A stretch of 64,000 bases of DNA, from assembly GCF_019448255.1 (NCBI RefSeq), contig NZ_CP080410.1, forward strand, positions 1,798,001 to 1,862,000. Direction: 5' to 3'. This document shows positions 37,445-46,606 of this stretch, one piece after another. Each line of letters starts with the position of its first letter. Position 1 is the first letter of the stretch. The notes below the pieces were generated by a model, which saw only the letters and a program-made list of their open reading frames with translations, ran no database searches and had not been told where the DNA came from. Made by a program: the position numbers and the translations under genes. The DNA comes from Qipengyuania flava (GTDB lineage Bacteria > Pseudomonadota > Alphaproteobacteria > Sphingomonadales > Sphingomonadaceae).

Positions 37445-37486
37445 CGGGTTTGCGCTGCAGGGGCTCAGCGCTACGGGAGCCGGGGG

Positions 37487-39223
37487 TTACGCCGCGCTCC
37501 GCAGTTCCTTTTTCAGCTTCTTGATCTCGCGATCGAGGTCGCGGAGGATTTCTTCGCGGAAATTGGCCGGCATCTCTTCGTCCGCAGCCATCTCTGCCCG
37601 CGCCGAGATCAGCGCCTTGAGCGCGATGCGATCACCGGCGCTTTCGCAGACGAACATGGTGATCTTGCCCGATTCCTTCTCGACCACCTGAACCGGCGTT
37701 TCCGGATAGCGGCAATCGTTGATCACTTCGGGCACATGGCTGACCGCCGTGGAGACCGAATGGGCGATGGCTTCACCCATTTCCTCGCCCCAGCCAGCCG
37801 ATGCGAGGGCCATGGCTTCCTTGCGCTTGGCCTTGTCCTTCGAGTGCTCAACCCGGCTTTCCGCCCACTGCAGGCGGCCGTCGGCCCACTGCTGGCGACC
37901 GCGCGCGTATTCCACGCGTCCGGCGGCCCACTGCTGGCGGCCCTGGGCGTAGCTGGTGCGGGCGCGTTCCCACTGGCGTTCGCGTTCCGCTTCCCAGGCG
38001 CGTTTGCGGCGTTCCTCGGCGCGTTCGCGGCGCTCTTCGGCTTGCTCGCGCCGTTTGTCCGCCAGTTCGCGGCGCTCCAGCGCGACTTCGATGAGGCCAT
38101 CCTCGTCAAGGAAGACAAGCTCCGGCGCGACGGGCTTGGCAAGTTCGCCGGGAGCCGGGATCGGGGCCACGACTTCGGTCATCTCCGGCGCCACGACCGG
38201 GAGCGCACTGGCCTGGGCCGGAGCAGCCCCGACGTAGCAGATGCTCGCGGTCATCGGCAGGGCGAGCACGGCAGCGGCCACGGCTCCGCGCGCGGCAAAG
38301 CGGCGGCGGCGGGAATCATCGCTCATGGGGAGGCTCCTCAGACGGTGGATGATCGACTTGTCGCCGAGGACGGGACACGCCATCGGAGCGGCCAGCGCAG
38401 GCCGCGGGGCGATTTGCGGGCGGCGGGCGAAATCGGCAATGATCGCGGCGTAGGCGGCGCGCTCGTCGCGGCTGCGGCTGGCGACCACGCGGGCATCGCA
38501 GGCCGCTTCCTGGTCGCGGCGCATGGCGGTCCAGCCCATCCAGCCCAGCGGGTTGAACCAGTGCACTGCAAACAGCGGCTGGATCAGCACGTTGACGAGG
38601 ATGTCGTGGCCGCGGTGGTGCGCAAGCTCATGCGCAATGGCGAGGTCGCGGACCTGGCGTTCGCGGCTGATCATGAAACCATCGGGCAGCGCGATGACCT
38701 TGTCGAAGACACCGAAGGCCATGGGGCCTGAAATAGCGGTGGTTTCGATCAGGCGGATGTTGTCCACCTCGCCCACCGGCTTGGCGTCTTCGAGCAGTTC
38801 CTTGCGGAGCTGGCCGTAAAGCCAGAAACGGCGGCCCATGAAGATCGCCGCGCCCAGCAGCCACAGGATGACGAGCGGCGTCACAAGGTCGATCGGCGAT
38901 TCGAAGGTCGTCGGAGCGACCGGGGCAACGATGTCGGCATAGGAAAAGGCGGTTTCGCTCGCCTCCAGGGGCATCGGCTCAGCCAGCACGGGCTCGGCCA
39001 CCGGCTCGGATGCGAACAGGCTGAACTGCATCCACGCCGGCAAGGTCACCGGCGGGAACAGCAGGCGCGCCAGCGGCAGGAACCACAGGGCATAGGCCGC
39101 GCCCGCGCCAAGGTATTTGGAGACCGGGCGACGCAGCAGCAGCGCGATGCCGATCAGGACGCCGGTCCACAGCAGCGTGTCGAGCAGGAACCAGTCCCAA
39201 TATTCGCGGATAAGCTCGGTCAT
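37487..39223 (-). CDS. M56-family (BlaR1-like) membrane metallopeptidase with a repetitive C-terminal coiled coil
   Basis: 578 aa. Membrane helices at about 12-30, 40-60, 96-115 and, near residue 310, one more that returns the tail outside. The cytosolic zinc motif HELAHH is at 198-203, followed by QEAACDARV with the third ligand. In BlaR1/MecR1 this protease is triggered by a C-terminal penicillin-sensing domain. Here that domain is absent; instead a highly charged coiled coil (about 380-490, repeats of RERAEER and of YAQGRQQWA-like units) is followed by a domain with Cys residues (VINDCRYPETP, MFVCES). It is coupled to the BlaI-type repressor gene (ATGA). Confidence 0.9.
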   Translation of the reverse strand: MTELIREYWDWFLLDTLLWTGVLIGIALLLRRPVSKYLGAGAAYALWFLPLARLLFPPVTLPAWMQFSLFASEPVAEPVLAEPMPLEASETAFSYADIVAPVAPTTFESPIDLVTPLVILWLLGAAIFMGRRFWLYGQLRKELLEDAKPVGEVDNIRLIETTAISGPMAFGVFDKVIALPDGFMISRERQVRDLAIAHELAHHRGHDILVNVLIQPLFAVHWFNPLGWMGWTAMRRDQEAACDARVVASRSRDERAAYAAIIADFARRPQIAPRPALAAPMACPVLGDKSIIHRLRSLPMSDDSRRRRFAARGAVAAAVLALPMTASICYVGAAPAQASALPVVAPEMTEVVAPIPAPGELAKPVAPELVFLDEDGLIEVALERRELADKRREQAEERRERAEERRKRAWEAERERQWERARTSYAQGRQQWAAGRVEYARGRQQWADGRLQWAESRVEHSKDKAKRKEAMALASAGWGEEMGEAIAHSVSTAVSHVPEVINDCRYPETPVQVVEKESGKITMFVCESAGDRIALKALISARAEMAADEEMPANFREEILRDLDREIKKLKKELRSAA

Positions 39224-39609
39224 TTGCGCATCTCCCTCAAGAGCGCTTCGATCTCGGAGAGATCATCGTCGGTCAGCGCCTCGCTTTCCGCAAGCTGCGC
39301 GAAAAGCGGTGCAGCGCGGCCACCGAAGAGGCGGTCGACCAGGCGGCGGCTTTCGCCCCCGACATAGTCCGCGCGTTCGATCAGCGGGCGGTACAGGAAC
39401 TTGCGACCCTGGGGCTCGGTAGCGACCACGTCCTTCTGGACGAGGCGGCTGAGCAGGGTTTTTACCGTGGGGATCGACCAGTCGCGTTGGGCGCAGACCG
39501 CGTCGCACACTTCGGCGGCGGAAATGGGGTTCTTGTCCCACAGCACTTCCATCACCGCGTGCTCGGCTTCGCTGATCCGTTCGCCACGTGCCTGGTTGCG
39601 CTTGGCCAT
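39220..39609 (-). CDS. BlaI/MecI/CopY family transcriptional repressor
   Basis: 129 aa. The N-terminal winged helix (about 15-80: SEAEHAVMEVLWDKNPISAAEVCDAV, read in parts, and TVKTLLSRLVQKDVV) binds DNA, and the C-terminal helices form the dimer and the cleavage site for the M56 protease. In this system the protease cleaves the repressor and relieves repression. The repressor likely regulates its own operon via the sites at 39632-39677, and may also affect the divergent cyclophilin gene. Confidence 0.92.
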   Translation of the reverse strand: MAKRNQARGERISEAEHAVMEVLWDKNPISAAEVCDAVCAQRDWSIPTVKTLLSRLVQKDVVATEPQGRKFLYRPLIERADYVGGESRRLVDRLFGGRAAPLFAQLAESEALTDDDLSEIEALLREMRK

Positions 39610-39631
39610 TCCCTACTCCTGAAGTGCAATG

Positions 39632-39643
39632 CGTAAATTTACG
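39632..39643. promoter_or_regulatory. Perfect 12-bp palindrome CGTAAATTTACG
   Basis: A self-complementary 12-mer lies 23 bp upstream of the BlaI-type gene start, adjacent to the first operator-like site. It may be an additional repressor half of the operator array or overlap the -10 region. Seen directly; function inferred. Confidence 0.5.
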
Positions 39644-39644
39644 A

Positions 39645-39677
39645 TTACGTCTGTAGCCATTTCGACTACGGCTGTAA
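39645..39677. promoter_or_regulatory. Tandem BlaI-type operators
   Basis: Two imperfect dyads, TTACGTCTGTAG (39645-39656) and CTACGGCTGTAA (39666-39677), related to the TAC-A/N-TGTA operators of BlaI/MecI. Their spacing of 21 bp (two helical turns) suits cooperative dimer binding. They sit 36-68 bp upstream of the repressor gene and 70-102 bp upstream of the divergent cyclophilin gene. Confidence 0.62.
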
Positions 39678-39746
39678 ATCTGAAGCGTGGATGAACGCCG
39701 ATGAAAGGCGCTTGCTTCTCGACCAACGACATATCACTCTGGATCA

Positions 39747-40403
39747 ATGACACGTTTCGCTGCGCTTCTCGCCCCTCTCGCCCTGATTGCCTCGCCCGCC
39801 CTGTCGCAAGAGTCGCCGCCGGCGCCGGAACCTGAGTATCAAACCCAGCTGGTCGTTATCGAGACCACGATGGGCGACATCACGGTCGAGCTGGAGACCG
39901 AGCGCGCGCCGATCACCGCGGCGAATTTCCTGCGCTATGTCGACGAGGATCGCTTCGACGGCACAAAGTTCTACCGCGCGATGCATCTCGACTGGGGCGA
40001 ACCGCCCAACGGGCTGCTGCAGGGCGGCACGCAGATGCATCCCGACCGCGTGCTCGACCCGATCGCGCATGAGCCGACCACCGAGACCGGGCTCAGCCAC
40101 ACCAACGGCGCGCTGTCGATGGCGCGTTACGATCCCGGCACGGCGACGGGCGACTTTTCGATCATGATCAAGGACCAGAAGGGCCTCGACGCGAACCCCG
40201 CCTCGCCCGATCCCAGCCTCAAGGTCGGCTTCGCGGTTTTCGGTTATGTCGTGGACGGGATGGATGTGGTCCACGCAATCCACGCCCTGCCGCCCGATCC
40301 CGACAAGGGCGAAGGCTGGATGAAGGGCCAGCTGCTGGCCGATCCGGTCGAGATCGTGGACATGCGGCGGTTGGACGCCCTGCCCGCAGCCGAAGCTGAC
40401 TAA
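39747..40403 (+). CDS. Periplasmic cyclophilin-type peptidyl-prolyl isomerase
   Basis: 218 aa. The signal peptide spans about residues 1-21 (ends ASPALSQ). The cyclophilin domain is short-form: TTMGDITVELETERAP, ANFLRYV, TKFYRAMH, NGLLQGGTQ with the active region, then LSMARYDPGTATGDFSIMI and VFGYVVDGMDVV. Folding catalyst for periplasmic proteins. Its promoter region is shared with the BlaI-type regulator. The stop overlaps the end of a convergent lipoprotein gene by a few bases. Confidence 0.9.
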   Translation: MTRFAALLAPLALIASPALSQESPPAPEPEYQTQLVVIETTMGDITVELETERAPITAANFLRYVDEDRFDGTKFYRAMHLDWGEPPNGLLQGGTQMHPDRVLDPIAHEPTTETGLSHTNGALSMARYDPGTATGDFSIMIKDQKGLDANPASPDPSLKVGFAVFGYVVDGMDVVHAIHALPPDPDKGEGWMKGQLLADPVEIVDMRRLDALPAAEAD

Positions 40404-41263
40404 CAGACCTCGGCGGTGTTTTCCGGCGGCGGCCCGGGCGGGACGCGCGCGGGGTGCATGTGGAACGGGTCTGATTTGAGTTCGTGCCGCTCGCCATAGG
40501 CTTCGGACAGCACGGAATAGAGCTGCGGATCGTAGTCCAACAGGTCGGTGTGGTTCAGGATCTGCCGCCCGTCGAAGGCCTGCAGGCGGTTCGAATTGAA
40601 CCAGAACTGCGTCCCTTCGGCCCAATATTCGTGCACCGTCGTGGTCGTGTATTCCTCGAACCAGAGCCTGTTCGCCAGCGCGTTCGCATAGGCCGCCTCG
40701 ACCCGCGCGTAGAGCGCCGGATCGGTCCCCTCGATCGCGAAGAGGACATTGTGCGCGAACTCGTGGACAAAGATGGTCTCGCCCCAATAGCGGCTGACGG
40801 GGAGGCCCAGCACATCCTCTTCCGATCCGACCAGGCGCGGGCCGCCGATGCCGCGGGCGCGCTCGTCCCAATATTGCCGCGCGGTCTTCGATCCGATGCG
40901 CGCCTCGTAATGCTTGCGCTCGCAGCGAGTCAGGCGCGGATCGTCCTTGGCCGGTTTGGTCCAGCCGCGGTTCTCCGGCAGGTCGAGCAGCGCCTCGTCG
41001 CGCGCGATGATGGCAACGCGGTAGTCGTTTTCGACCAGCCACACGGCAAGCTCGGGCCGGTGGGCCAGCATCCCGCGCACCATGTCGCGCGCGGCGAACA
41101 GCGCTTCGTCGGGCACACGCTCGGAGGAGAGGATCGCTATCCCCTCGGCCGCGACATGCTTCGTGTAGAACGGATCGGCGGATAGCCGTACGGGCGGCGC
41201 GCCTGCCGTGGTGGCGCAAGCGGCCAGCAGCGCGGCCCCGGCAAGACTGGCAAGCACGCGCAC
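40400..41263 (-). CDS. Zincin-like lipoprotein metallopeptidase (possible anthrax-lethal-factor-type domain)
   Basis: 287 aa. Lipobox LLAACATT marks Cys16 as lipidated. The catalytic zinc motif HEFAH is at 167-171, and a downstream HEYWAEGTQFW (Glu212 or Glu216) could supply the third ligand, the gluzincin arrangement of ATLF-like peptidases. The rest is rich in aromatic and charged residues. A cell-surface or periplasmic protease is the most likely function; family membership is tentative. Stop overlaps the convergent cyclophilin gene. Confidence 0.7.
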   Translation of the reverse strand: MRVLASLAGAALLAACATTAGAPPVRLSADPFYTKHVAAEGIAILSSERVPDEALFAARDMVRGMLAHRPELAVWLVENDYRVAIIARDEALLDLPENRGWTKPAKDDPRLTRCERKHYEARIGSKTARQYWDERARGIGGPRLVGSEEDVLGLPVSRYWGETIFVHEFAHNVLFAIEGTDPALYARVEAAYANALANRLWFEEYTTTTVHEYWAEGTQFWFNSNRLQAFDGRQILNHTDLLDYDPQLYSVLSEAYGERHELKSDPFHMHPARVPPGPPPENTAEVC

Positions 41264-41273
41264 CGGGCGGAGC

Positions 41274-42581
41274 CTATTTCGCGTAGGGGCCCTGCGACAG
41301 GCGACTCATCAGGATGGCCGCCCGCTGGGCCTGGCGCACGATGGAGCGCAGGTCGATCGTTTCGCCTTCGGCATGGCTGCCGCTGCCCGCCGGACCCATG
41401 CCGGCAAGCCCATCGGTATAAGGCGCAACGAAGCTGATATCGGCGGCCCCGCGGCGCGAGGGCGGATAGGGTTCCATCGGCTCGCGGCCGAGGTCCGCAT
41501 TGATCGCGTTAAGCCGGTCCAGCAACGCGCGGTTGCCATCGGTCGGGGCCATCGGGGGATAGCGGAATTCGATGGTGATCTTCGCCTCGGCGCCGGGCAG
41601 GTTGTCCGCAACGATGGTCCGCATCTGCTCGGCAACGCGCTCGTTCTGCTCCTGCGTCAGCGCGCGCAGATCGCCGCGCGCCACGGCGACGCTGGGGATG
41701 ATGTTGGTCTTGCCGCTGGCGGTTGCCGACAGCCCGTCTTCGGACAGTTCGGCGGGCGTGCCCCCGGCGATGAGGCCGACGTTGAAGGTGAGGTTGTCTT
41801 CCGGCAGTTCGCGGCGGAAGGTGTCGAGGATATCGACGATCTCGTAGATCGCGCCGTAGCCCGCATGGTCGGAAAAGATGCCCGAGCTGTGCCCGCTCTT
41901 CGCCCGCGCGGTCAGCGTCCAGCTTCCCGAAGACCGGCGCGCGATGACGCCCGCGTCCTTGCCGTCGAGGATCGACAAGCCTTCGAAGCCGAGCGCGACA
42001 TCGGCCCACTTGCCCGCCTCGATCAGGTGCTCGCGCGCGGCGTCCAGGGGTTCGCCCGCATGCTCTTCATCGCCGGTCAGCGCCACCACGATATTCGCAT
42101 CGTCGAGCGTGCCCGCTTCCTTCATGGCGCGCAGGGCCGCAAGGATGACGATGATCCCGCCCTTGTTGTCGACCACGCCCGGCCCGACCGCCGTATCGCC
42201 ATCCCGCACGAAGCCGGTGAAGGGCGAGTCCGGCTCGAACACCGTGTCGATATGGCCGATCAGGAGGATCCTGGTGGTGCCGGGCGTGCCGCTGGTGCGC
42301 GCAAAGAGATGCCCCGCGCGCCCGTTGGCCGACTGGTCGATCCACTCGGTCGTCATGCCCAGCGCCTCGAACTCGGGCACGAGTAGCTCGGCCACCGCCT
42401 TCACACCGGCGTGGTTGTGCGTGCCCGAATTGACGAGCGTGATCGTCTCGAGCAGCGCCACATCGCGCTCGAACCGGCTTTCGACGGTCTCGACAATCGC
42501 CTGCTCGGGCGCGGAAAGCTGCGCAGCGACGGGGCTGGCAAATGCGGCGGCGCACAGGAGCGCTGGGGTCAGGAAACGCAT
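41274..42581 (-). CDS. M20/M25/M40 family zinc metallopeptidase
   Basis: 435 aa with a signal peptide (MRFLTPALLCAAAFASPVAA). Metal ligands appear in IGHIDTVFE, GPGVVDNKGG and TGDEEHAGE, and the dimerisation domain with GKTNIIPSVAVARGDLR follows. Similar to glutamate carboxypeptidase or aminoacylase-type M20 enzymes; exported to the periplasm. It lies 10 bp from the zincin-like lipoprotein gene on the same strand, so the two extracytoplasmic peptidases may be co-expressed. Confidence 0.92.
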   Translation of the reverse strand: MRFLTPALLCAAAFASPVAAQLSAPEQAIVETVESRFERDVALLETITLVNSGTHNHAGVKAVAELLVPEFEALGMTTEWIDQSANGRAGHLFARTSGTPGTTRILLIGHIDTVFEPDSPFTGFVRDGDTAVGPGVVDNKGGIIVILAALRAMKEAGTLDDANIVVALTGDEEHAGEPLDAAREHLIEAGKWADVALGFEGLSILDGKDAGVIARRSSGSWTLTARAKSGHSSGIFSDHAGYGAIYEIVDILDTFRRELPEDNLTFNVGLIAGGTPAELSEDGLSATASGKTNIIPSVAVARGDLRALTQEQNERVAEQMRTIVADNLPGAEAKITIEFRYPPMAPTDGNRALLDRLNAINADLGREPMEPYPPSRRGAADISFVAPYTDGLAGMGPAGSGSHAEGETIDLRSIVRQAQRAAILMSRLSQGPYAK

Positions 42582-42612
42582 GAGGGGAATTGGCCGGTGA
42601 AGCGGCGCGAAG

Positions 42613-43158
42613 TCAACCTTCCCGGCCGGTCAGATGGGGCGGAGCGTAACGGACAATCGCATCGATCATCTCGTCTTTGTTCGCATCAAGAGACCCCAGG
42701 GAAATCGCAAAGGACGATCCCATAAGGCTTCGGTTGATCGCTCCATAAGCCCTTAACCACACCGGCAACCCCTTCCGAACCCCTTCGGTAACCTCGAACC
42801 GAATGATAGGAGGTGCGGGATTGATGGTCGTGACTTCGTCCCAGGCGAACGCGCGGCTGTAGTGCTGGCCAGTCCAGATTCCCGACGCGCTAATTCTCAC
42901 GGCATCCTGACGCAGGAAAATCCTGCGGAGAGCGATGATCGCGGCCCAACCGAAGAAAGCGACGTTCAGCGCACCGACATACGGATAGGCGGCGCGAGGC
43001 AAGGTCCCAAACGGCCTTCTGGGCGACGGCTCCCCGAGTTCGCCAAATACTTCGAGCATCCAGAGGCCGCCAACGACGAAGCCCAGCGAAAGGAGAAGCA
43101 GGAGACAGAGACGCCAACGGGAATACCGGGCGACGAAAGCGTCGCGTTCGTCGCCCAT
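42613..43158 (-). CDS. Two-helix membrane protein, unknown function
   Basis: 181 aa. Two helices at about 18-36 and 62-80 precede a soluble C-terminal domain of beta character (about 85-175), the layout of STM3941-like or PH-domain-type membrane proteins. No firm family. GC is about 50-57% by hand count, below the flanks. It starts four bases after the sdhA stop, so it occupies the place where sdhB is often found. Confidence 0.6.
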   Translation of the reverse strand: MGDERDAFVARYSRWRLCLLLLLSLGFVVGGLWMLEVFGELGEPSPRRPFGTLPRAAYPYVGALNVAFFGWAAIIALRRIFLRQDAVRISASGIWTGQHYSRAFAWDEVTTINPAPPIIRFEVTEGVRKGLPVWLRAYGAINRSLMGSSFAISLGSLDANKDEMIDAIVRYAPPHLTGREG

Positions 43159-43162
43159 TCGG

Positions 43163-45007
43163 TCAGTAAACCCGCTTCTTCGGCTTGATGTATTCCGCGT
43201 CGTCGGTGAGCGTGTATTCGTGCACCGGGCGATAGTCGATCTTGACTGCACCGCCCTTGCCGCCCCAGCCTTCGAACCAGGCGATGGTGTGCTTCATCCA
43301 GTTCGCATCGTCGCGCTCGGGGAAATCCTCGTGCGCGTGGGCGCCGCGGCTTTCCTTGCGGTTTTCCGCCGAAGCCATGGTCACGACCGACTGCGCCATC
43401 AGATTGTCGAGTTCGAGCGTTTCGATGAGGTCGCTGTTCCAGATCAGCGAGCGATCGTGGACCTTCACGTCCTCCATCTGCTTGTTGATGCCGGTGAGCT
43501 TTTCCACGCCCTCGGCCATCAGCTTGCTGTCGCGGAACACGGCGGCGTGGGCCTGCATCGTCTTCTGCATGTCGGCGCGGATCGAGGCGGTCGTCTGGCT
43601 GCCATCCGCATAGCGGAAGTGGTCGAGACGCGAGAGCGCCATGTCGGCGCTGTCGGCCGGCAGTTCGGCCTGGCTCGCACCGGCGGTCAAGTTCTCCTTG
43701 AGGTGGAGACCCGTTGCGCGGCCGAAAACCACGAGGTCGATCAGCGAGTTCGAGCCGAGGCGGTTCGCACCGTGGACCGAGACGCAGGCCGCTTCGCCCA
43801 CGGCGTAGAGGCCCGGGACCACGTGGTCGGGATTTCCGTCCTCGCCCAGCGTCACGACCTGGCCGTGGTAGTTACAGGGGATGCCGCCCATGTTGTAGTG
43901 GACGGTCGGTGTCACCGGCAGCGGTTCGCGGGTCAGGTCGACGCCGGCAAAGATCTTGCCGCTTTCGGTGATGCCCGGCAGGCGCTCGGCCAGCACCTTG
44001 GGATCGATGTGGTCGAGATGCAGGAAGATGTGGTCGCCTTCCGGCCCCACGCCGCGCCCTTCGCGCATTTCCAGCGCCATCGAGCGGCTGACGACGTCGC
44101 GGCTGGCGAGGTCCTTGGCCGACGGCGCGTAGCGTTCCATGAAGCGCTCGCCTTCGGAGTTGGTGAGGTAGCCACCCTCGCCGCGCGCGCCTTCGGTGAT
44201 GAGCACACCTGCGCCGTAAATGCCGGTCGGGTGGAACTGGACGAATTCCATGTCCTGCAACGGCAGGCCGGCGCGCAGCACCATGCCGCCGCCGTCACCC
44301 GTGCAGGTGTGCGCCGAGGTCGCGGTGAAGTAGCAGCGGCCATAGCCGCCGGTCGCGAGCACGACCGACTGCGAACGGAAGCGGTGGATGGTGCCATCGT
44401 CGAGGCACATGGCGATCACGCCGACGCACTTCTTGTTGGCGCCCTCGCCCGCCATGATCAGGTCGAGCGCGAAATATTCGATGAAGAAGTCCGCGTCGTA
44501 CTTCAGGCTCTGCTGGTAGAGCGCGTGGAGCATGGCGTGGCCGGTACGGTCGGCCGCGGCGCAGGTGCGCTGCACCGGCGGGCCTTCGCCCATGTTCTGC
44601 ATGTGGCCGCCGAAGGGGCGCTGGTAGATCGTGCCGTCTTCGTTGCGGCTGAAGGGGACGCCCGCGTGCTCGAGCTCGTAAACCGCCTGCGGGGCTTCGC
44701 GCGCGAGATATTCGATCGCGTCCTGGTCGCCGAGCCAGTCGGCGCCCTTCACCGTGTCGTACATGTGCCACGACCAGTGGTCGGGCGTGTTGTTGCCGAG
44801 GCTGGCAGCGATACCGCCCTGAGCGGCAACGGTGTGCGAACGCGTCGGGAAGACCTTGGAGATGTTCGCGGTCTTCAGGCCCGCTTCGGCGGCGCCCATG
44901 GTGGCGCGCAGGCCCGAACCGCCGGCGCCCACGACGACCACGTCATAGGTGTGGTCGACGATCGGGTATTCACGGCCGTTGATGCTGAAAGTTTCGTTGC
45001 GGGCCAT
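43163..45007 (-). CDS. sdhA: Succinate dehydrogenase flavoprotein subunit
   Basis: 614-residue catalytic subunit of complex II, oxidising succinate to fumarate. FAD loop GAGGSG at 27-32, covalent-FAD His58 in [11 protein letters not shown], active-site [15 protein letters not shown] and substrate residues of [13 protein letters not shown]. Length normal. It follows sdhD with start and stop overlapping. The sdhB Fe-S subunit is not next to it in this window. Confidence 0.97.
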   Translation of the reverse strand: MARNETFSINGREYPIVDHTYDVVVVGAGGSGLRATMGAAEAGLKTANISKVFPTRSHTVAAQGGIAASLGNNTPDHWSWHMYDTVKGADWLGDQDAIEYLAREAPQAVYELEHAGVPFSRNEDGTIYQRPFGGHMQNMGEGPPVQRTCAAADRTGHAMLHALYQQSLKYDADFFIEYFALDLIMAGEGANKKCVGVIAMCLDDGTIHRFRSQSVVLATGGYGRCYFTATSAHTCTGDGGGMVLRAGLPLQDMEFVQFHPTGIYGAGVLITEGARGEGGYLTNSEGERFMERYAPSAKDLASRDVVSRSMALEMREGRGVGPEGDHIFLHLDHIDPKVLAERLPGITESGKIFAGVDLTREPLPVTPTVHYNMGGIPCNYHGQVVTLGEDGNPDHVVPGLYAVGEAACVSVHGANRLGSNSLIDLVVFGRATGLHLKENLTAGASQAELPADSADMALSRLDHFRYADGSQTTASIRADMQKTMQAHAAVFRDSKLMAEGVEKLTGINKQMEDVKVHDRSLIWNSDLIETLELDNLMAQSVVTMASAENRKESRGAHAHEDFPERDDANWMKHTIAWFEGWGGKGGAVKIDYRPVHEYTLTDDAEYIKPKKRVY

Positions 45008-45393
45008 CAGGCAGCTCCTCCAAGGGCCAGGCGGGCGATCGAAACGATGCCGAAGGCGCCGCCGCCGATGGTTGCAAGGTTGAGAAGGGCAAGCGTGCCG
45101 AACTTGGTGCCGGCGTCGTGGACATAGTCCTCGATCAGGACCTGCAGGCCGAGGCGCGCATGCCAGAAGACGGAGATCACCAGCAGCGCCAGCGCGGTCG
45201 CGGGCAGCGTCTGCGAAGCCCAGCCGGCGACGGTGGCGTAGGAATAGTTCGGCAGCAGCGCGAGGCTGACCGCGAGGAACAGCGCGAGGACAAGGTTGCC
45301 GATCGCGGTGAAGCGCTGCACCAGCCAGTGATGCGCGCCCTCATGCGCCGAGCCGAGCCCGCGCACGCGTCCGATGGAGGTTCCGTTACCCAT
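45007..45393 (-). CDS. sdhD: Succinate dehydrogenase hydrophobic membrane anchor subunit
   Basis: 128 aa, three helices (about 33-52, 61-82, 100-120). The motif [16 protein letters not shown] near residues 77-92 supplies the heme b histidine and quinone-site residues. Its stop overlaps the sdhA start; sdhC is 12 bp upstream. Standard sdhC-sdhD-sdhA order. Confidence 0.92.
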   Translation of the reverse strand: MGNGTSIGRVRGLGSAHEGAHHWLVQRFTAIGNLVLALFLAVSLALLPNYSYATVAGWASQTLPATALALLVISVFWHARLGLQVLIEDYVHDAGTKFGTLALLNLATIGGGAFGIVSIARLALGGAA

Positions 45394-45405
45394 GGGTATG
45401 CCCTT

Positions 45406-45786
45406 TTAGCGAAGCAGGATGAGGGCCCAGAAGCCCGCAGTCAGGAGGATGCCGATGACCGGCGACAGGATCGACCAGGTCTTGTTCGTGTCGAGCTCGT
45501 AACCGGCACCGATGTCGAGGACGAAGTGGCGAAGCCCGCTCATCATGTGGGTGAAGAAGGCCCAGGACAGGCCCACCAGCACGACCATGCCGAGCGGCGA
45601 GCCCATGACCATTTCGAAGGTCGCGTACGCTTCGGGCCCGGCAGCCATCGCGCCCAGCCACCACAGCAGCACGCCGAGGCCGACAAAGGCGAGACCATCG
45701 CCGGTGATGCGGTGCAGGATGGAGACCGCCATGTGCGGGCCCCATTTCCATATCTGAAGGTGCGGTGCGATCGGGCGGTTGGCCAT
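45406..45786 (-). CDS. sdhC: Succinate dehydrogenase cytochrome b556 subunit
   Basis: 126 aa, three helices. Family motifs RPIAPHLQIWKWGPHMAVSI (about 4-23, quinone side) and SILHRITGDGL, then HMMSGLRHFVLDIG with the heme His. ATG at 45786 (MANRPIAPHL) is chosen; the longer upstream frame overlaps a divergent gene. Divergent from an SDR gene with a 109-bp gap that should hold the sdh promoter. Confidence 0.94.
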   Translation of the reverse strand: MANRPIAPHLQIWKWGPHMAVSILHRITGDGLAFVGLGVLLWWLGAMAAGPEAYATFEMVMGSPLGMVVLVGLSWAFFTHMMSGLRHFVLDIGAGYELDTNKTWSILSPVIGILLTAGFWALILLR

Positions 45787-45895
45787 GCGTTTCGTCCGGA
45801 TTGAAGAAATTGGAACGCCTCCCTTAGCGATATGACCGTGTGTGACAAGGCGCGCGGCCTCGACAAGTTGCGCAAATTTTTCGAAGAGCCTTTGC

Positions 45896-46606
45896 ATGAC
45901 ATGCATCCTCCTCACCGGCTCGAGCCGCGGAATCGGCGCAGCGGCCAAGGCTGCGCTCGAGAAGCGCGGCGCAAAGGTCATCGGTCAGGCGACCAAAAGC
46001 ACCGCGGTCGACACCGTTCCCGCCGACTTTTGCGAGCCCGGCGCGCCGCATGAATTGTGGGAAGCCGCCCTCGCCCGCGCGGGCGGCGAAATCGACGTGC
46101 TGGTGAACAACGCAGGCCTGTTCGATCCCAACCCGATCGAGCGATCGGACATCGAATGGCTCGACGCGTGGGAAGACACCATGCGCATCAACCTCACGGC
46201 CTCGGCGCAGCTGTCGCGCTTTGCAGTGAAGCACTGGCAGGAACGCGGCGTGGGCGGGCGGATCGTGCATGTCGCCAGCCGCGCGGGGCACCGCGGGGAT
46301 TCGCCCGCGCACTGGCACTATGCCGCAAGCAAGGGCGGGATGCTGGCGATGCACAAGACCATCGCCCGGCAATACGCAGCCGAGGGCATCCTGAGCTTTG
46401 CGATCACGCCCGGCTTCACCGATACCGCGATGGCGGGCGACTACCTCGAAAGCCGGGGCGGCGCGGGCCTCCTCGCCGATATCCCGCTTGGGCGCGTCGC
46501 CGAGCCGGAGGAAATCGCGAAAGTCATCGAATTCTGCGCGCTCGACGCTCCGGCAAGCCTTACCGGCGCCACGCTCGACGCCAACGGAGCCAGCTATGTT
46601 CGCTAG
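45896..46606 (+). CDS. SDR family oxidoreductase
   Basis: 236 aa. TGSSRGIG cofactor loop at about 7-14, NNAGLFDPNP at about 71-80, catalytic serine in HVASRAGHRGD and YxxxK in HYAASKGG. It ends with SLTGATLDANGASYVR, the usual SDR end. Substrate unknown. The ATG at 45896 is preceded by AAGAG. Its 3' end overlaps the start of the B3 beta-lactamase gene by 11 bases. Confidence 0.9.
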   Translation: MTCILLTGSSRGIGAAAKAALEKRGAKVIGQATKSTAVDTVPADFCEPGAPHELWEAALARAGGEIDVLVNNAGLFDPNPIERSDIEWLDAWEDTMRINLTASAQLSRFAVKHWQERGVGGRIVHVASRAGHRGDSPAHWHYAASKGGMLAMHKTIARQYAAEGILSFAITPGFTDTAMAGDYLESRGGAGLLADIPLGRVAEPEEIAKVIEFCALDAPASLTGATLDANGASYVR

